In this document: positions 34,165 through 54,300 of the stretch, in pieces
Numbering within the stretch: position 1 is the stretch's first letter
Layout of the letters: each line of letters starts with the position of its first letter
NCBI RefSeq assembly: GCF_964204645.1
Contig: NC_134028.1
Span: 6,360,501 to 6,424,500, forward strand
Direction of reading: 5' to 3'
From: Tubulanus polymorphus
Taxonomy: Eukaryota > Nemertea > Palaeonemertea > Tubulaniformes > Tubulanidae
DNA: 64,000 bases
The notes under the pieces: model-generated
Database searches by the model: none
The model's input: only the letters and a program-made list of their open reading frames with translations
What the model was told of the DNA's origin: nothing
Translations under genes and position numbers: made by a program

Positions 34165-35513
34165 ATTTGTATCTGAAAAATACAATTAATTATTTGAAAT
34201 GAATTTTCAATATTTAGCAGGGGCGGATCCGGAAATTCAGAGTATGGCGCAAAAATCATTCTAAGGGTTAGTTGTAAACTTCTACATATACAGTACACCA
34301 CGCCATATAACAACACCATCTTGTTTCCGATCAACCCAATCTTTCTTATGAAAGCCACTGAGAAAAATTGGGGTCAACTCGCATGAAAATTTTACCATTA
34401 GCCGAACTACTGAAGTGATTTACAAAATGATCAGCAATTATTTGCAACTGTAACTTTACTTTCACTATATATAGTCATCATGTTGTGAAAATGTCATCTA
34501 GTTCTACTACTAGGCAAAAAGGGCCGATTAACATTTTTGTAGTTATCCACTAACATCAACAAGCCAGCGTACTTAATTTTGATTAAAAAAATTATCAAAC
34601 ACTCCGAAACAGTGATCATGTTTCACAAAATTACATGCAATTAATTGAGTAGATTTGTCGTCGTTCATTGATGTTAGTTACACAACAAATTTCATTTTTG
34701 TGAAAATTGTGAGGCGGTAAATATCTGAAAATTCAACTACTTATATTCATAGTTCATTCTCCCAGAACTTGTAACGTAAAAAGTGAAACTGAACTTGGGG
34801 GTTTCATCAATCGGAAAGGACTACGTGATTCCTAAAAGTTGACAAGGTCGACATGGTCGAGTGATTTTCGACAGAGATATATTTCCGCATCTGCTGTAGG
34901 GAGCGAGAGATTTTCTCGGTGATCACACGTCACGGCGTTGAGGGGATCAACTCAACGACGCTTCGAAATGCACTTTCGTAAGCGACGGTTTTTACCTGTT
35001 CAACTGTAAAACGACCACGTAAATCAGTGAGGAATTTTCGGCGAGTTTCCACCACAGGCTCGTCTACTCGATAGGAACCGGAAGTAGCAGTAGAATGTGG
35101 GGTGTACCGGCAGAAATCGACGGAGTCCGTTTTCGGCGGTGCGAAAATCGCCAGCAGTCCGAATCTGCGGTCATCCTAAATACCGACCAAAACCGGGAAA
35201 TGGCACGAAACTGGCCTAAACCTTCTAACAATCCTCTTATTTCAAGGAAAAACGTTTTAAAACTTCCCGCTAAAACAAAAAGTAATCTTAACGCATTTAT
35301 TCACGTTAAACGTGGGAACCTCGCCTCTGGCAAGCGAGCATATTTCCGGTTCCGCGAAACTGCGGGATACGCCATCTGGCGAGTGAAATAAAAAACACTG
35401 AAGTACAGAATGGTGGTAGAATTCTTTTTTCAGGCCCTAATTTTTTGACAAATGAGATGAAAATGACGACCGGTTGCGTGTAAATAAACATGACGTGTAG
35501 CAATAGATGATCA
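34165..35513. promoter_or_regulatory. Divergent VDAC / SMURF intergenic region
   Basis: VDAC runs left and SMURF runs right from this 1.35-kb stretch. The part at about 34880-35180 is richer in GC and CpG than its surroundings, holds the likely donor of the VDAC 5' non-coding exon (34996), and is a candidate for shared core promoters. I see no TATA box. The 98-codon open frame at 35095-35391 has no recognisable domain. Confidence 0.4.
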
Positions 35514-43533
<8,020 letters not shown>

Positions 43534-44835
43534 ACCGTTCAAAACAATGAAAATGATCGTTTGGCAATGTACTGTAAAGTTTTGACAAGCGAGAGCGTGG
43601 TAAACAGTTCTTGAACATATTGGCTTCAGCAAATTGAGTTGATGTTGGAAGTTCTTATTTTTGTGTTAATTTCATTGTTTCGATGCTGATTATGAAAAAG
43701 GATTGAAATTCACGCGAGTTTTTGATCTTGTGCTGAAGAACTCATAAAATCGTGATGTTTTTGGATTTAATATTGCATTGTGAAGTGACTGGTTTGATTG
43801 GCTAGTTCCATAGAATGGAGGCGTGGCCTATCGAAACTGCTGCGATTGATTGGCTGAATTGTCTGCAGTGATTTCCATGTTCAAAGAAGTATTGAATAGA
43901 ATATGGCTGACTTGACAATTCTAACGTAGTTTAGTTTCAGTGAAATGTCGTGATGATTCTGACTGCGAAGAATCAAAAGTCAATAGATCTAATTCATCCG
44001 TAGACAAAAGGTTAATGATGCTGGTTTAAGAATAAACAGGGTTTTTTACTGACCCACTTAATCCAGATCATGGGAACTCGTGAAATTGATCCGGTTATGA
44101 GAAATCCAGTTTAAAAATCACAGTCACTGTAAAATCTGTTAATTTTCCATCGCTAATAATGGGTATTAGAGAATACTTTTTAAGTCGATCCTTGTTTGAA
44201 AAAAAGTTGGCTCTTATTTTCATCATTAGCGTTCTGAGGCAGACAGCTTGTGTTAAGATTGTGTGTCAGTTTTGCGATTGAATCAAAAATCTGTGATGAA
44301 CCCTGATTTACCATTTGTCTAAAATTCCATCCGATTACTAGCGTGTATGATTAGATTTTTGGCCAGTGAAAAAAGAGCAGCTTATCCTTCTATACTCCGC
44401 AATCTTTGTATCTGCATATTTTCCAATCCAAAGAACATGTATCATTATTACATCCTACTCAATTAAATTAATACGTCTTTAGATAATTCTTAGGTTTTTA
44501 TTTCATCGACATATGATTATAATACGTTAATACAACGTTGACAATTATAATCGGTGTTCGAAACGAAAAAGATAATATTTGCTTATGTTATTATTAGGTT
44601 GTGTTACGAATATACTTCTAGTCTCTCACTGTATTTTGTATATAGTTTACATAACGTGTAAAAGATCTTGGTTTGCTTATGTTTTTTTTTTTCATCTTCG
44701 TAGCAGTATTATAATATATACAATATTTAAAACTATAATGGGAGAATATCTTAAAGTATGTGCACCTTCTAATGTGTGAACTCGGACAGAAAACAAATTA
44801 ACTATAAACTACGAATATATCAAATGATCCGATAC
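43534..44835 (+). other. Probable SMURF 3' UTR
   Basis: It follows the TGA at 43531-43533. There is no coding exon. An AATAAA-type signal lies near 44033, and AT-rich sequence continues to the minisatellite that starts near 44848. I cannot place the poly(A) site. Confidence 0.45.
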
Positions 44836-44847
44836 ATTATATATCGG

Positions 44848-45235
44848 TTCTGATACATATTGCATCATAGTTCCGATACAGTTTGGATGATAGTGCTGGT
44901 ACCTATTGTATCAGTGTTCTGATACCTATTGTATCAGTGTTCTGGTACCTATGGTATCATAGTTGCGATACATTATTGCATCAGAGTTCTGATGAATATT
45001 GTATCAGAAATCTGATACATATTCGATGATAGTTTCGATACCTATTGTATCAGTGTTCTGATACATATTGCATCATAGTTCTGATACATATTGTATCAGA
45101 AATCTGATACATATTGCATCATAGTTCTAATACATATTGTATCAGATGTCTGATACATATTGTATCATAATTTTGATACATATTGTATCGTAATTTTGAT
45201 ACATACTGTATCATGATTCTGATACATACAACATC
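44848..45235. repeat. Minisatellite of palindromic units
   Basis: About 18 degenerate units of about 22 bases have the consensus TTCTGATACATATTGTATCA. Each unit contains an imperfect palindrome, TGATAC-ATATT-GTATCA. Some units carry CCT or GCA variants in the core. Because every unit can pair with itself and with its neighbours, the array is likely to be unstable in length. Confidence 0.85.
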
Positions 45236-46263
45236 TCACAGAAAGTGGCTCACATTTTCGTGCATACATACTTTAAGGATGGCTCCTATTATAAATACAT
45301 CAATGTCATTCATATTTTTGTTAGAAATTTATTTTTGCCATCTGCGTCATCGTCCACACACACGTACACTCCATTAAACACCGCCAGTTCAAGTTCTTTA
45401 ATCTTAAGTGCATTTCTAGCACAGACCATTTTCATCGAACCAATGATGCAAAGACTGCCAAGAGTAAAGACTTCAGTCAACCTATCTCATTATATTGCGT
45501 ATGTTCAGAAGTTGTTGAAAGAAGTTTGATTTATTTTGGAATTCTTCTAAAACATTAGAAAAAATTTCGTTTTTCTTTCATTTTCGTCTGGCTTTAACGT
45601 TACTTCTATGACACCGAATAGTGAAGTTCAAAAACACTTGTATGTAAATTTGTTAATAATCAAATGAATTCAGAGGCGGATCCAGAGTGCTTCTCTCGTA
45701 ATTTTCAAGTGCCCTTTTGAAAATAAAATGGCAATGCTTTTCAGGGCAATTTTTCCACCCGCAACTAATAAACAGTTCGCAGCGCAAGATTTTGCTTATC
45801 TTCTCTTAAATGTCCCTCAAGTGCCTAGAAATTGCATGAAAATGCACTGAAATTTCAAAATTCTCCAGATCCTTGTTTTGGCTGCATTGATACTTAACTT
45901 GCCTTTTTTCAGTGTATGAACCATTTTCATATCTCTGTGCTCCTGTCAAAGTCTGCCCCTGGATCCACCCCTTCAACATCGGAATAATAGTAACATAGAT
46001 TCTCCCGCACTTTGGGGGATTGGTATAAGTACGAAGTTACTAGAATACTTAAGGCTCAGTTCGATACCGACGAACTGGGGAGAACATGATGGTTCAAGTT
46101 TAAATAAAGTGACTGAGTCAATAAAAGATTGACATTTCAGTGCAGGTACCAACTGAATCGGTACTGAGTAAAGACAGTCTTTAGTCTAAACAATACTTCG
46201 CTCACTTCGAAAGCTTTAAAATGCTGGTAAATTATTGCGTAGATTTTGTTTTAATTTCTTGTA

Positions 46264-46637
46264 CAGGATCCCTACGACTCCTTGATTCCTCAAAAACTCC
46301 TATGAAACGGAAAATGCTTTTAAAGGCGCTTGAAACTTGAGCAAAATGCCTGAAACTCCTTTAAAACAACCTCAATTTTGATAAATTGGCAACTAAGAAT
46401 TTTTGTTTAGTTTTTAGTTGTACAGTAAAGGCAGATTCCTAATTAGAAACCGAGGTAAGGTGGTGAATAGGATACAAATGTGCTTACAAAAAACACTGAG
46501 GTAATGGTTCACTAATATAAACAGCACTGATTTAGGAGTCTTTACAGTTATTGGGATATGAAAGACACATCCTCAATATCTGAAATGTTCTCTTAAAACT
46601 CCTCATAGGCAGGAATGACTGATCAGTAGGGACCCCG
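46264..46637. repeat. hAT-like non-autonomous element, intergenic copy
   Basis: It begins CAGGATCCCTACGACTCCTTG and ends GATCAGTAGGGACCCCG, inverted relative to each other. The interior is shared with the copy at 13101-13515. TTGTA lies directly outside both ends. There is no transposase. Confidence 0.65.
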
Positions 46638-46956
46638 TTGTAGCTTTTTCTTTTCACGTTGTGCCATATTGAAAAGATACCAGTATCTACTGTCGTTTCA
46701 TGTAATATAAAAAATTTGGTAATATGTATTATATCATTGTGTACATGTGTATAGGTGAACTGTGTGATTGGTCATCCCGGAGCAGTGGATGTAAATAAAC
46801 ATCTTCTTCGTTGAACTTTCTTTTTTTGAATCAAAATCGCCTAAACTGATTACTTTTCTATATTCATCCCGTTCCTGTAACAGGTTTGCCATTTTACTGC
46901 TTGTTCGGTTGGTCTTTCATCGGTACACTGAGCATGTAAATCATTTTAAGAACTTA

Positions 46957-46959
<3 letters not shown>

Positions 46960-47043
<84 letters not shown>
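46960..47043. repeat. (AT)n microsatellite
   Basis: About 42 uninterrupted AT dinucleotides. Open frames that run through it give only Tyr-Ile repeats and are not genes. Confidence 0.98.
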
Positions 47044-47050
<7 letters not shown>

Positions 47051-47885
47051 TGTATAAATAGAGTGATTTTCGAATGTTAAAAGTTTGTGCAATTTTACTG
47101 CTTGAAATTCTGCTTGGGCCGTCGTCAATTCGTGGGGTCAAAAAACATGAGTCGACACGTCTTGTTTTAAGTATATATAGCCTTAAACTCGGACATCTCA
47201 AATATTGTACGTACATGAAAAAAAGAAACAAACGAAGGTCCATATTATACCAGCAAACTGATGTATATAGATTTTGTAATATTCATTTTAATAAAATAAA
47301 TTATGTGTCCCTGATAAGAAACGTTATTCGTTGAGTACCAGTAAGTTGTTAAGCAATGAAAGTGTCAGATGTAGTGTCAGAAGAGTTAGATGTAGATTGA
47401 GGGATTTCGCACTTCATTTGAGTTGGGTCTGCCTGCCTTTTGAGACCGCATAAGTAGGCTAAAAATATTGATCCCTTGTCTCTCCTAATCGGGCGGGTCA
47501 TTTTTTTATCGTATATCGTGATGAAATTCGTAATCAGTTCATTCCTATGGGGTCATTCATTTATTTCGTACGCATAGAATTTGAATTTTTTAACCCCCCT
47601 CCCCCTCTGTACGCAAAATCGGCCATTTTTTCATATACATTAAGCATTACATTACATTGCATTACATTGCAATTGCACTGACCCCTCCCACCTCCCCCTA
47701 ATGCGTAAATGAATGACCCCCTATAGCTGCTGGGTCTGTTATGGTTAGGTTGGCCATGATTTTGAAAAAGTCATGTACAGGGTAGATATAGGCGGCCGGG
47801 TCAACTTTTAAGCTCAGCTGAAATCGGTGAGAAACAAGGTATCAATTCTTTTGCCTTAGTTGAGGTATTAGAAGGTGCAGACTTT

Positions 47886-48935
47886 TCATTGTTTCCAATA
47901 CAGAAGTTTTAAGAACTCTGCTTGCATTTCACTCCCGGTCAAGTAGATGAACAAATTTGTAGCGTGTATTAAAGCAGTGAACACATCTTGCATATTAAAC
48001 AGTACACCCCAGCCAATATCTGACAGTTCTAAAGTACGTATAAAATTCAACAGACACACGATAACACTTGGAGTCATACCAACAACGAAAGACAACGCGA
48101 TTAGGATTAGTACTTGGGTAGTTTTATTCACTTTTTCATTTCTGTTTAGTTTTTCTCCGAATTTGCCGCTTGAAAATCGTAATTTAAGAATCATCGCTGC
48201 GTTGATAAGTGAAACAAGTGAAGTCGTAACAAAGACGTTGTAAGTACGTAATTTAACGGTTTCGATAACGCCATAATAGGTGTTCCAACAAACGCCTCTG
48301 TAAGAGAAATATGGCGCTGCCGGATTCGAACTGATATCCTTGTAAATGGGGATTATGGGCCAGTACAAACAGAACATGGCCGGAAACAAAAAAGTCAAAC
48401 AACTTGCTATGATGGCATTTTTATGGTTGCAGATTCGCTTTGAAATAAAAGGGAAGAAAACCACAACAAACCGTTCTAACGACAAAGTAACCATAATCCA
48501 CATACTAACGAAATATATCACATGAACGATATAATCCGATATAACACAGCCCAGGTATGATGCCGAAAAAGGTGTTCTGATGCGATGTCCAGTTAGCAAA
48601 TATATGAACACACTGATCCAAGCAACTACACAGATTCCTAAATAACAATTATCCATTATTGCGATGAAAATAATATACACTGAATACGAATGACGTCGCA
48701 TAACTTTTCGACACATGATCAGAATAACAGTCGAATTACCGAGAAATCCGACGACGATAATGATGAAATAGCCGACAAGAAAGAGAATCGCGCCGTATGC
48801 AGTTTTCAGTTGTTCGCTGCCAGACATAAAATCGATCATTATCCCCGGAACGCCTCGAATTGAGGAACGGAGATATATTTTCTCTTCTTCCTGGGCGCAG
48901 GTGGCAGAAGAACTACCGGTACTGTTTTCACACAT
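47886..48935 (-). CDS. Rhodopsin-like G-protein-coupled receptor (GPCR 1), intronless
   Basis: A single open frame of 349 aa. The ATG at 48935 starts MCENSTGSSSATC; a GTG four codons upstream is unlikely to be used. Seven hydrophobic segments are visible. TM1 has GNSTVILIM. TM3 follows a Cys (YLGCVISDY) and ends with LERFVVVFFP in place of DRY. The second extracellular loop has the pairing Cys (GVCWNTYYG). TM6 has VVGMTPSVIV, keeping Pro without the CWxP Trp. TM7 has NLFIYL in place of NPxxY. The N-terminus has a potential N-glycosylation site (NST). The class is rhodopsin-like, most like invertebrate peptide-receptor-type orphans. The ligand is unknown and I do not assign one. A hairpin at 48995-49027 lies just upstream, and a deleted relative lies at 49640-50115. 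Confidence 0.85.
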   Translation of the reverse strand: MCENSTGSSSATCAQEEEKIYLRSSIRGVPGIMIDFMSGSEQLKTAYGAILFLVGYFIIIVVGFLGNSTVILIMCRKVMRRHSYSVYIIFIAIMDNCYLGICVVAWISVFIYLLTGHRIRTPFSASYLGCVISDYIVHVIYFVSMWIMVTLSLERFVVVFFPFISKRICNHKNAIIASCLTFLFPAMFCLYWPIIPIYKDISSNPAAPYFSYRGVCWNTYYGVIETVKLRTYNVFVTTSLVSLINAAMILKLRFSSGKFGEKLNRNEKVNKTTQVLILIALSFVVGMTPSVIVCLLNFIRTLELSDIGWGVLFNMQDVFTALIHATNLFIYLTGSEMQAEFLKLLYWKQ

Positions 48936-48994
48936 TTTCAATTTCACAATACCGCGCGCTCAACGATTGATGATGAGACAGTGTTACTCAAATC

Positions 48995-49027
48995 GGTTTC
49001 TAATGACGGTGACAGTCATTAGAAACC
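48995..49027. repeat. Short hairpin upstream of GPCR 1
   Basis: GGTTTCTAATGAC and GTCATTAGAAACC form a perfect 13-base inverted repeat around a 7-base centre. It lies about 60 bases upstream of the GPCR 1 ATG. It may be in the 5' UTR or may be a remnant of a small element. Confidence 0.7.
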
Positions 49028-49639
49028 AATTCGAGAGAGATTCAGCTCATTTTCTGGGCAATATGAACAATTTTACTGGTATTCACTACAAGTAATTTAC
49101 TATTGATCCAGGTTCTCGCTCCGGGCAGATTTGCATTTTAAAACGGATATATATTGACACAAGAATTATGACTATGGATCTTGACTGTGTACGACGTTGA
49201 AAGTTACGTACTTAAGATTGTCTACTTTGAAAATAAGACAAGTTAAAAACCAACGTTCCTTAAAATGCAAAAATTCGCTTGAAACGAATCCTGTTCTCAT
49301 GGCGTTTTCATTAGAACTGATAATTTTTTTGTCCCCCAAAGCTGGAAAATGATTCCGAGTTTTTTGCACTTACTAATATTTTGTTTGCTTGTCACAACCG
49401 AGTCGTTGCGTCATGCGTGCATAATCATAGTGGAAGTTTTTGTAAAAAAGGATGAGGGTCCCCGAAACGAACAATATGAACTCTAAAAAGTGCGCTTTTT
49501 CTAAGGTAGTCGAAATCGGATCATGTGTTACGCCCTGCATGTAGTTTAAGGAAAAGGATAAATCAACGTTTGACCTGCGTGAGATTAAAATTGAAGCTCC
49601 AAGATGGTGTAATAGTTGAGTTAAGTGTGCGGTTTCTCA

Positions 49640-50115
49640 TTTTTCCAAGCGATCAGTGTTAACAACTCGGCTTGCATTTCAGTCACTTGGTTAAATAGAT
49701 CTTGGAGTAATTACTCCAAGAATAGATGATCAGATTTGTAGCGTGTTAAAGCATTGAGCACGTCTTGCGTATTAAACAGTACACCCAGCCAATATCTGAC
49801 AATTCGTATAAAATTCAACAGAGACACGATAACACTTGGAGTCATACCAACATCGAAACGCAAAGCGATGAGGATTAACACTTGGGTAGTTTTGTTCACT
49901 TTTTCGTTTCTGTTTTGTTTTTCTCCGAGTGGAATATGAAATAGCCGACAAGAAAGAGAATCGCGCCGTATGTAGTTTTAAGTTGTTCGCTGCGCCAGAC
50001 ATAAAATCATTATCATTATCCCCGGAAAGCCTCGGATCGTAGAACGGAGATAATTTTCTTGTCATCCCGGGTGCAGATGACTGATGAATTACCTGTGCAC
50101 ATTTTCAACGCTGTG
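49640..50115 (-). pseudogene. Internally deleted GPCR 1 pseudogene
   Basis: Read on the minus strand, the N-terminal part matches GPCR 1 up to the start of TM1 (ATAGCCGACAAGAAAGAGAATC on the plus strand matches 48768-48789). The sequence then jumps near 49930 straight to the segment before TM6, which reads NEKVNKTTQVLILIALRF. About 600 bases encoding TM1 to TM5 are missing, and small indels break the frame on both sides. The C-terminal remnant keeps TM6, a truncated TM7 and the tail. A working receptor is not possible. Confidence 0.85.
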
Positions 50116-51361
50116 GATAGCTAGTTTTCACTAATCAGAGGGAACTACCCTTTTTCAAATTTGTTTTTAATGACCGGTTGACAGGTTGAAACCACTACCG
50201 CTCATTTTCCCGGCAAACTAGAGAAAATTTTGCCAGTACTGACGAAGTTATTGCTCAAACTGACAAACTATTGCTACGTGCAAAACATGCTAAGGGCCCA
50301 TTAGGCGTACAATATCAAAACGATCCTACTGGTTTCTTTAAGCTCGGAGATTCATTTAACAAATGATTACTCCGAGCCCTAAGGAAATAACGGGTACGGA
50401 TGTGCAGAATTTTAAAGCGACTGAATCGAATTGACTAAACGACTATATTGCCAAAGGAATAACGAATATACATTCAGACAGCTTTAATTCAGAAATATTT
50501 CAATCTCGTGAATCTGATATTTGCAAATTACAGATCCTCATTTTCTTTTCAGTTTTTGTGAGCTCCTTCAAAATTCTTAGGGGAAGCGCTATTTTGGACG
50601 TGTAACAAAAATTTTATCCTTGAACTAACTCGGTCAGTCCTTTTGGTCCCAAGGAGTTAATGTCAGATTCCTGCCCTGTGGTATGAATGATCTATCAGTT
50701 AGTTGTGTCCAAAACGAAAATACAAATAAATGTTGAAGTAAAACACAATCACTGATTTAACGTTATCTTTATTGATATAAATACGTTTTGTACAAATATT
50801 ATCTTCATTCTCTTTAAATATAAATATATTCATTACTATATTTCCTTCGAACAAACAGCGATTTAATCATGCAAAATAGAACTATTTGTCATCATGTCAC
50901 AATTATATTTTCTCATCTTTATTGTATATAAACAAAGCACCACTCAAAATACTGATTTAAAACATACAAAACAACCATCATTAAATATATATATATATAT
51001 ATTTCTTTTTATAAATACATGTATTATTGATAAATACACAGCTAGGTTTAGTAGAACTCTTAAAATGTATTGAAGTACTTAAGGCTAAAAAATGGTACCT
51101 TGTTTCTCATAATCAGCCGGATCATTTTGTAAACTGCAATAAAATTCATAATAAGTTCAACTGCCGCATCTGTTATTGTTAGCTTGATCACGATTTTAAA
51201 ACAAGTTATGTACAGGGTAGATAGGCGGTTGGCTGTGTCGACAAGGTGTGTCAATATTTTTAGCCCGATTATAAAAAATCTGATGTGCAGGATTAATAAG
51301 TGCAAATCGTTTTGCAGAAACTCTGTCCAGTAAAATATAAACTTAAGTTCTCTGTTTTTAT
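50116..51361. other. Spacer between the GPCR pseudogene and DAGLB
   Basis: No coding exon is visible. The sequence is AT-rich, with a short (AT)n near 50985-51002. The segment at 51080-51240 resembles repeats at 47460-47540 and 47735-47845. The part just below 51362 is likely DAGLB 3' UTR. Confidence 0.5.
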
Positions 51362-54300
51362 TTATACAGCAACTTGTTCATTAGTTTCAACGTTATTGAG
51401 ACATTTCAGAGCGCTGTAGACGACGTCGGGAAGGTGATCGAAAATCATTTCCGGACCGACGAGAATTTCGTTGAACGATTCCGCAGGTTTCCAACTACTA
51501 GTGAAATCACCGGATAATTCCCTGCAATAAATGTAAACCAAATCATCGAATGAAGCCAATTTCAGATTGAAAAAAAGTATCGACGTGATAGGGAATTCAA
51601 TAATGCTAATTTTCTGTCAAAGAATAAAACTAGGAATGGATAAAAGCTAGATTTCGAATGCTCTAAATACTCATAGGTAGTTCGATACAATCTAGGCAAT
51701 TTTCATGTATATTTTTCAAATTCTGAATTAAATTGATAATCAAGTACGTTATATTCCATAAAAGAATCTGGATGAAGTAGGCAGAAATGATATTCAACAA
51801 ACTGAACTATACAAGTTTCAAGGTTAAGCATGAAATTACCTGTCAGTTTTGCAAATGTGAAGAACTCTTCCAGGAGGGAATAAAGGCGGTCCGTCAAGTC
51901 CTAAAGAAACTTCAGTCAATCGGTTATCATCCTGAAGAATGGATAAATGTACATATAGCATATGTTCATGATTATACTAATTCTAATAGTAGAAAACACT
52001 GAAATAGGCAACTAATTTGCTCATACTCAGGTCTTCAGATTTCAAGTCTCTTCAACTAATTTATACAGTATAACACTGGTGATCAATTTCATAGAATTAT
52101 GAAGATTGGTACAAACAATAGGACTTGAAATCTTAACAGAAAATGAAATTCTTTTAGTTCTATATCTCTTGTATCAAATGTCTAGTGGAACGATTGTGGG
52201 AAAATGATGATTATTATGAAAATAGGAACTTGGTTGTTGAGATTATGAAATTTGAAAATAAATAACAGGGTGGCCGCTTTCCACCTATTTACAACTCCCC
52301 TGATTTTTCCATGCGACCACACAAAATTCACTGAGTGAATCAGAGAAATTTCTAGATTTAAGATGTAACAAATGAAACATTTTTTCATTGAATCACGTAT
52401 TGATAAAGAAACAGTAGCATTATTTCCAGTTTCCAGGTTTTTGGTAAAATACGTCGAATTCCCTGATTTTTCTAGATTTACCAGATTCCCCGAATTTAAC
52501 AGGGTTTTCCAGGTCAGTGGCAACCCGAATAAGTTAATGATCTTACAGTATTTGCAGTATCAGCAACTGTTCTCTCATCTCCGTATTTCGCGGCGTGTTT
52601 GTTTCTCAGCAATGGAGAATCCGACGCGGTCGGCAGGGGTTCATCCGATTGGTTATTGCAGCACGAACCGAACACGCATGACCACATGGCTTTCGCCAGA
52701 ATACGATATTTCGGCGTTTTTGATCGGTCCAACTGGTTGAGCAGTCGTTCTTTTAGATTGTCGACAGTCTTCAAACCGAGACGCGGAATCAAATCCCGGC
52801 CCAGTACGACTGAACATATGAAATCTTGGCAGTATTTGGAGACAGGCAAACTGAAATATAGAATAAGAAATGTTGCAATATCAAATAGTAATAGGCCTAC
52901 CACAGAGTAAGAGTTGTTTTAACTGTGTGAGAGTGGTGTACGAGGGTGGCATGAAAATCTTATTTATCTTAAGATTATCGGTTTCTACATGTGTCCCTCC
53001 ATCTTGAACTTTTGTATTTGTATTACTATTGTACAATAATTATAATTCAAAATAGTAAATCAGATTATTATTATGGTTAACCAAAAACTTCTGATTCCCG
53101 GGGCAAGCTCACAAAGGCAGCTTTACATTGTGAAACTGGTGCGCGCGAACATTTCAAAATTTACTGGTTATCTTCATGTTTTTTTGTTGTTGTTGGTGTT
53201 ACATGAACATGTAGTTTATCTAAAATTTTTATAATTACCTCATTAGTCCACCAGGAGGTGAAAATGAGTAACAAATAAGTTCTGGAAATCTCGGTTTTAT
53301 AAGTATGGCAAGTAAAGCGGCAGTACCAGCTCCTAGACTGTGTCCCGTTATCACCAAACGATATTCCTGACAAAATATAAACACTTATCGGTATTAGTTT
53401 ATAGTAATAGAAAGCAGGTTCAATAACTACAGTACTGGGATATTTTTAAAAATTTTACATTGTGGGCTCAGTAAATACAGAGGTTGAATTTCAATGAACT
53501 TGACTGATCTACTGTAGCTGATAGCACAGCAAGCCAATCGCACAGCTAAAAGGACTAGATAACAATTTTGTTGATATTGATGACTCAATAATTTGCTGAT
53601 ACATGTAATGACTTTGCAAAATGATAGTCCAAACAGGTGATATCATAATTGCCCAAGACGGATTGTCATTATAAAACGTACATCTACCACAAAAATATTT
53701 GATGTACTTACAGGATATGACTGCTTCAACTTCACCAAAATTTGTTCCCTTTGCAATGTTTCGTGAACATATTTGGCAGCTTGTAAAATGCCTTTATGCG
53801 CGATGCTATCTTGTTCTTTGAATCCATCCAAGTACAGGCACTCGCCCTCAGCAGTCATATCTGTCAGGGCATCCTGGTTCAAAGAAGATTTAGAAAATGT
53901 GTAATAAATTCTAATATTTTAATGATTGATATTGATAACATAATGTCTTGATCTTGATGGTTATCTTTTGATTGGATAATACAATGCAAATCGACAAAAC
54001 CACTTATTCGAAGAACTGAGTCACAATTTCTCTTACATACCTTCAATGACAAAGTTCCTCTAATTGATATAACTATTGATTTAGTTTGGTGATCAAGAAT
54101 AACACAGAACGGTGTTTCATACAACTACAAAAAGAAGCATCTCTTTCATCACATTTTCAAGTAATCTACTTAGTGACTAACAAAGATTAACCCCATAAGC
54201 TTTACCAAAGCAGCCCATCTCAAGTTATAGGCTTAAAGGTTCTGGTGTCTGAGGGATACCAGATCGTTGATGATTCAGAGAGCAGGAATGGATTTTGTGC

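Larger units (their letters stand above)
45236..47885. other. Intergenic region between SMURF and GPCR 1
   Basis: No recognisable coding exon was found. It holds a hAT-like repeat (46264-46637), a long (AT)n tract (46960-47043) and a pentanucleotide-like CATTA/CATTG tract near 47640-47672. A repeated segment at 47460-47540 and 47735-47845 resembles 51080-51240 and 28040-28110. Confidence 0.5.

Noticed and set aside
44848-45235. CRISPR-like regular repeat spacing
   Set aside because: Units are contiguous and degenerate with no unique spacers, and the genome is eukaryotic; it is a minisatellite.
46941-47243. Tyr-Ile-rich minus-strand open frames
   Set aside because: Translation of the (AT)n microsatellite.
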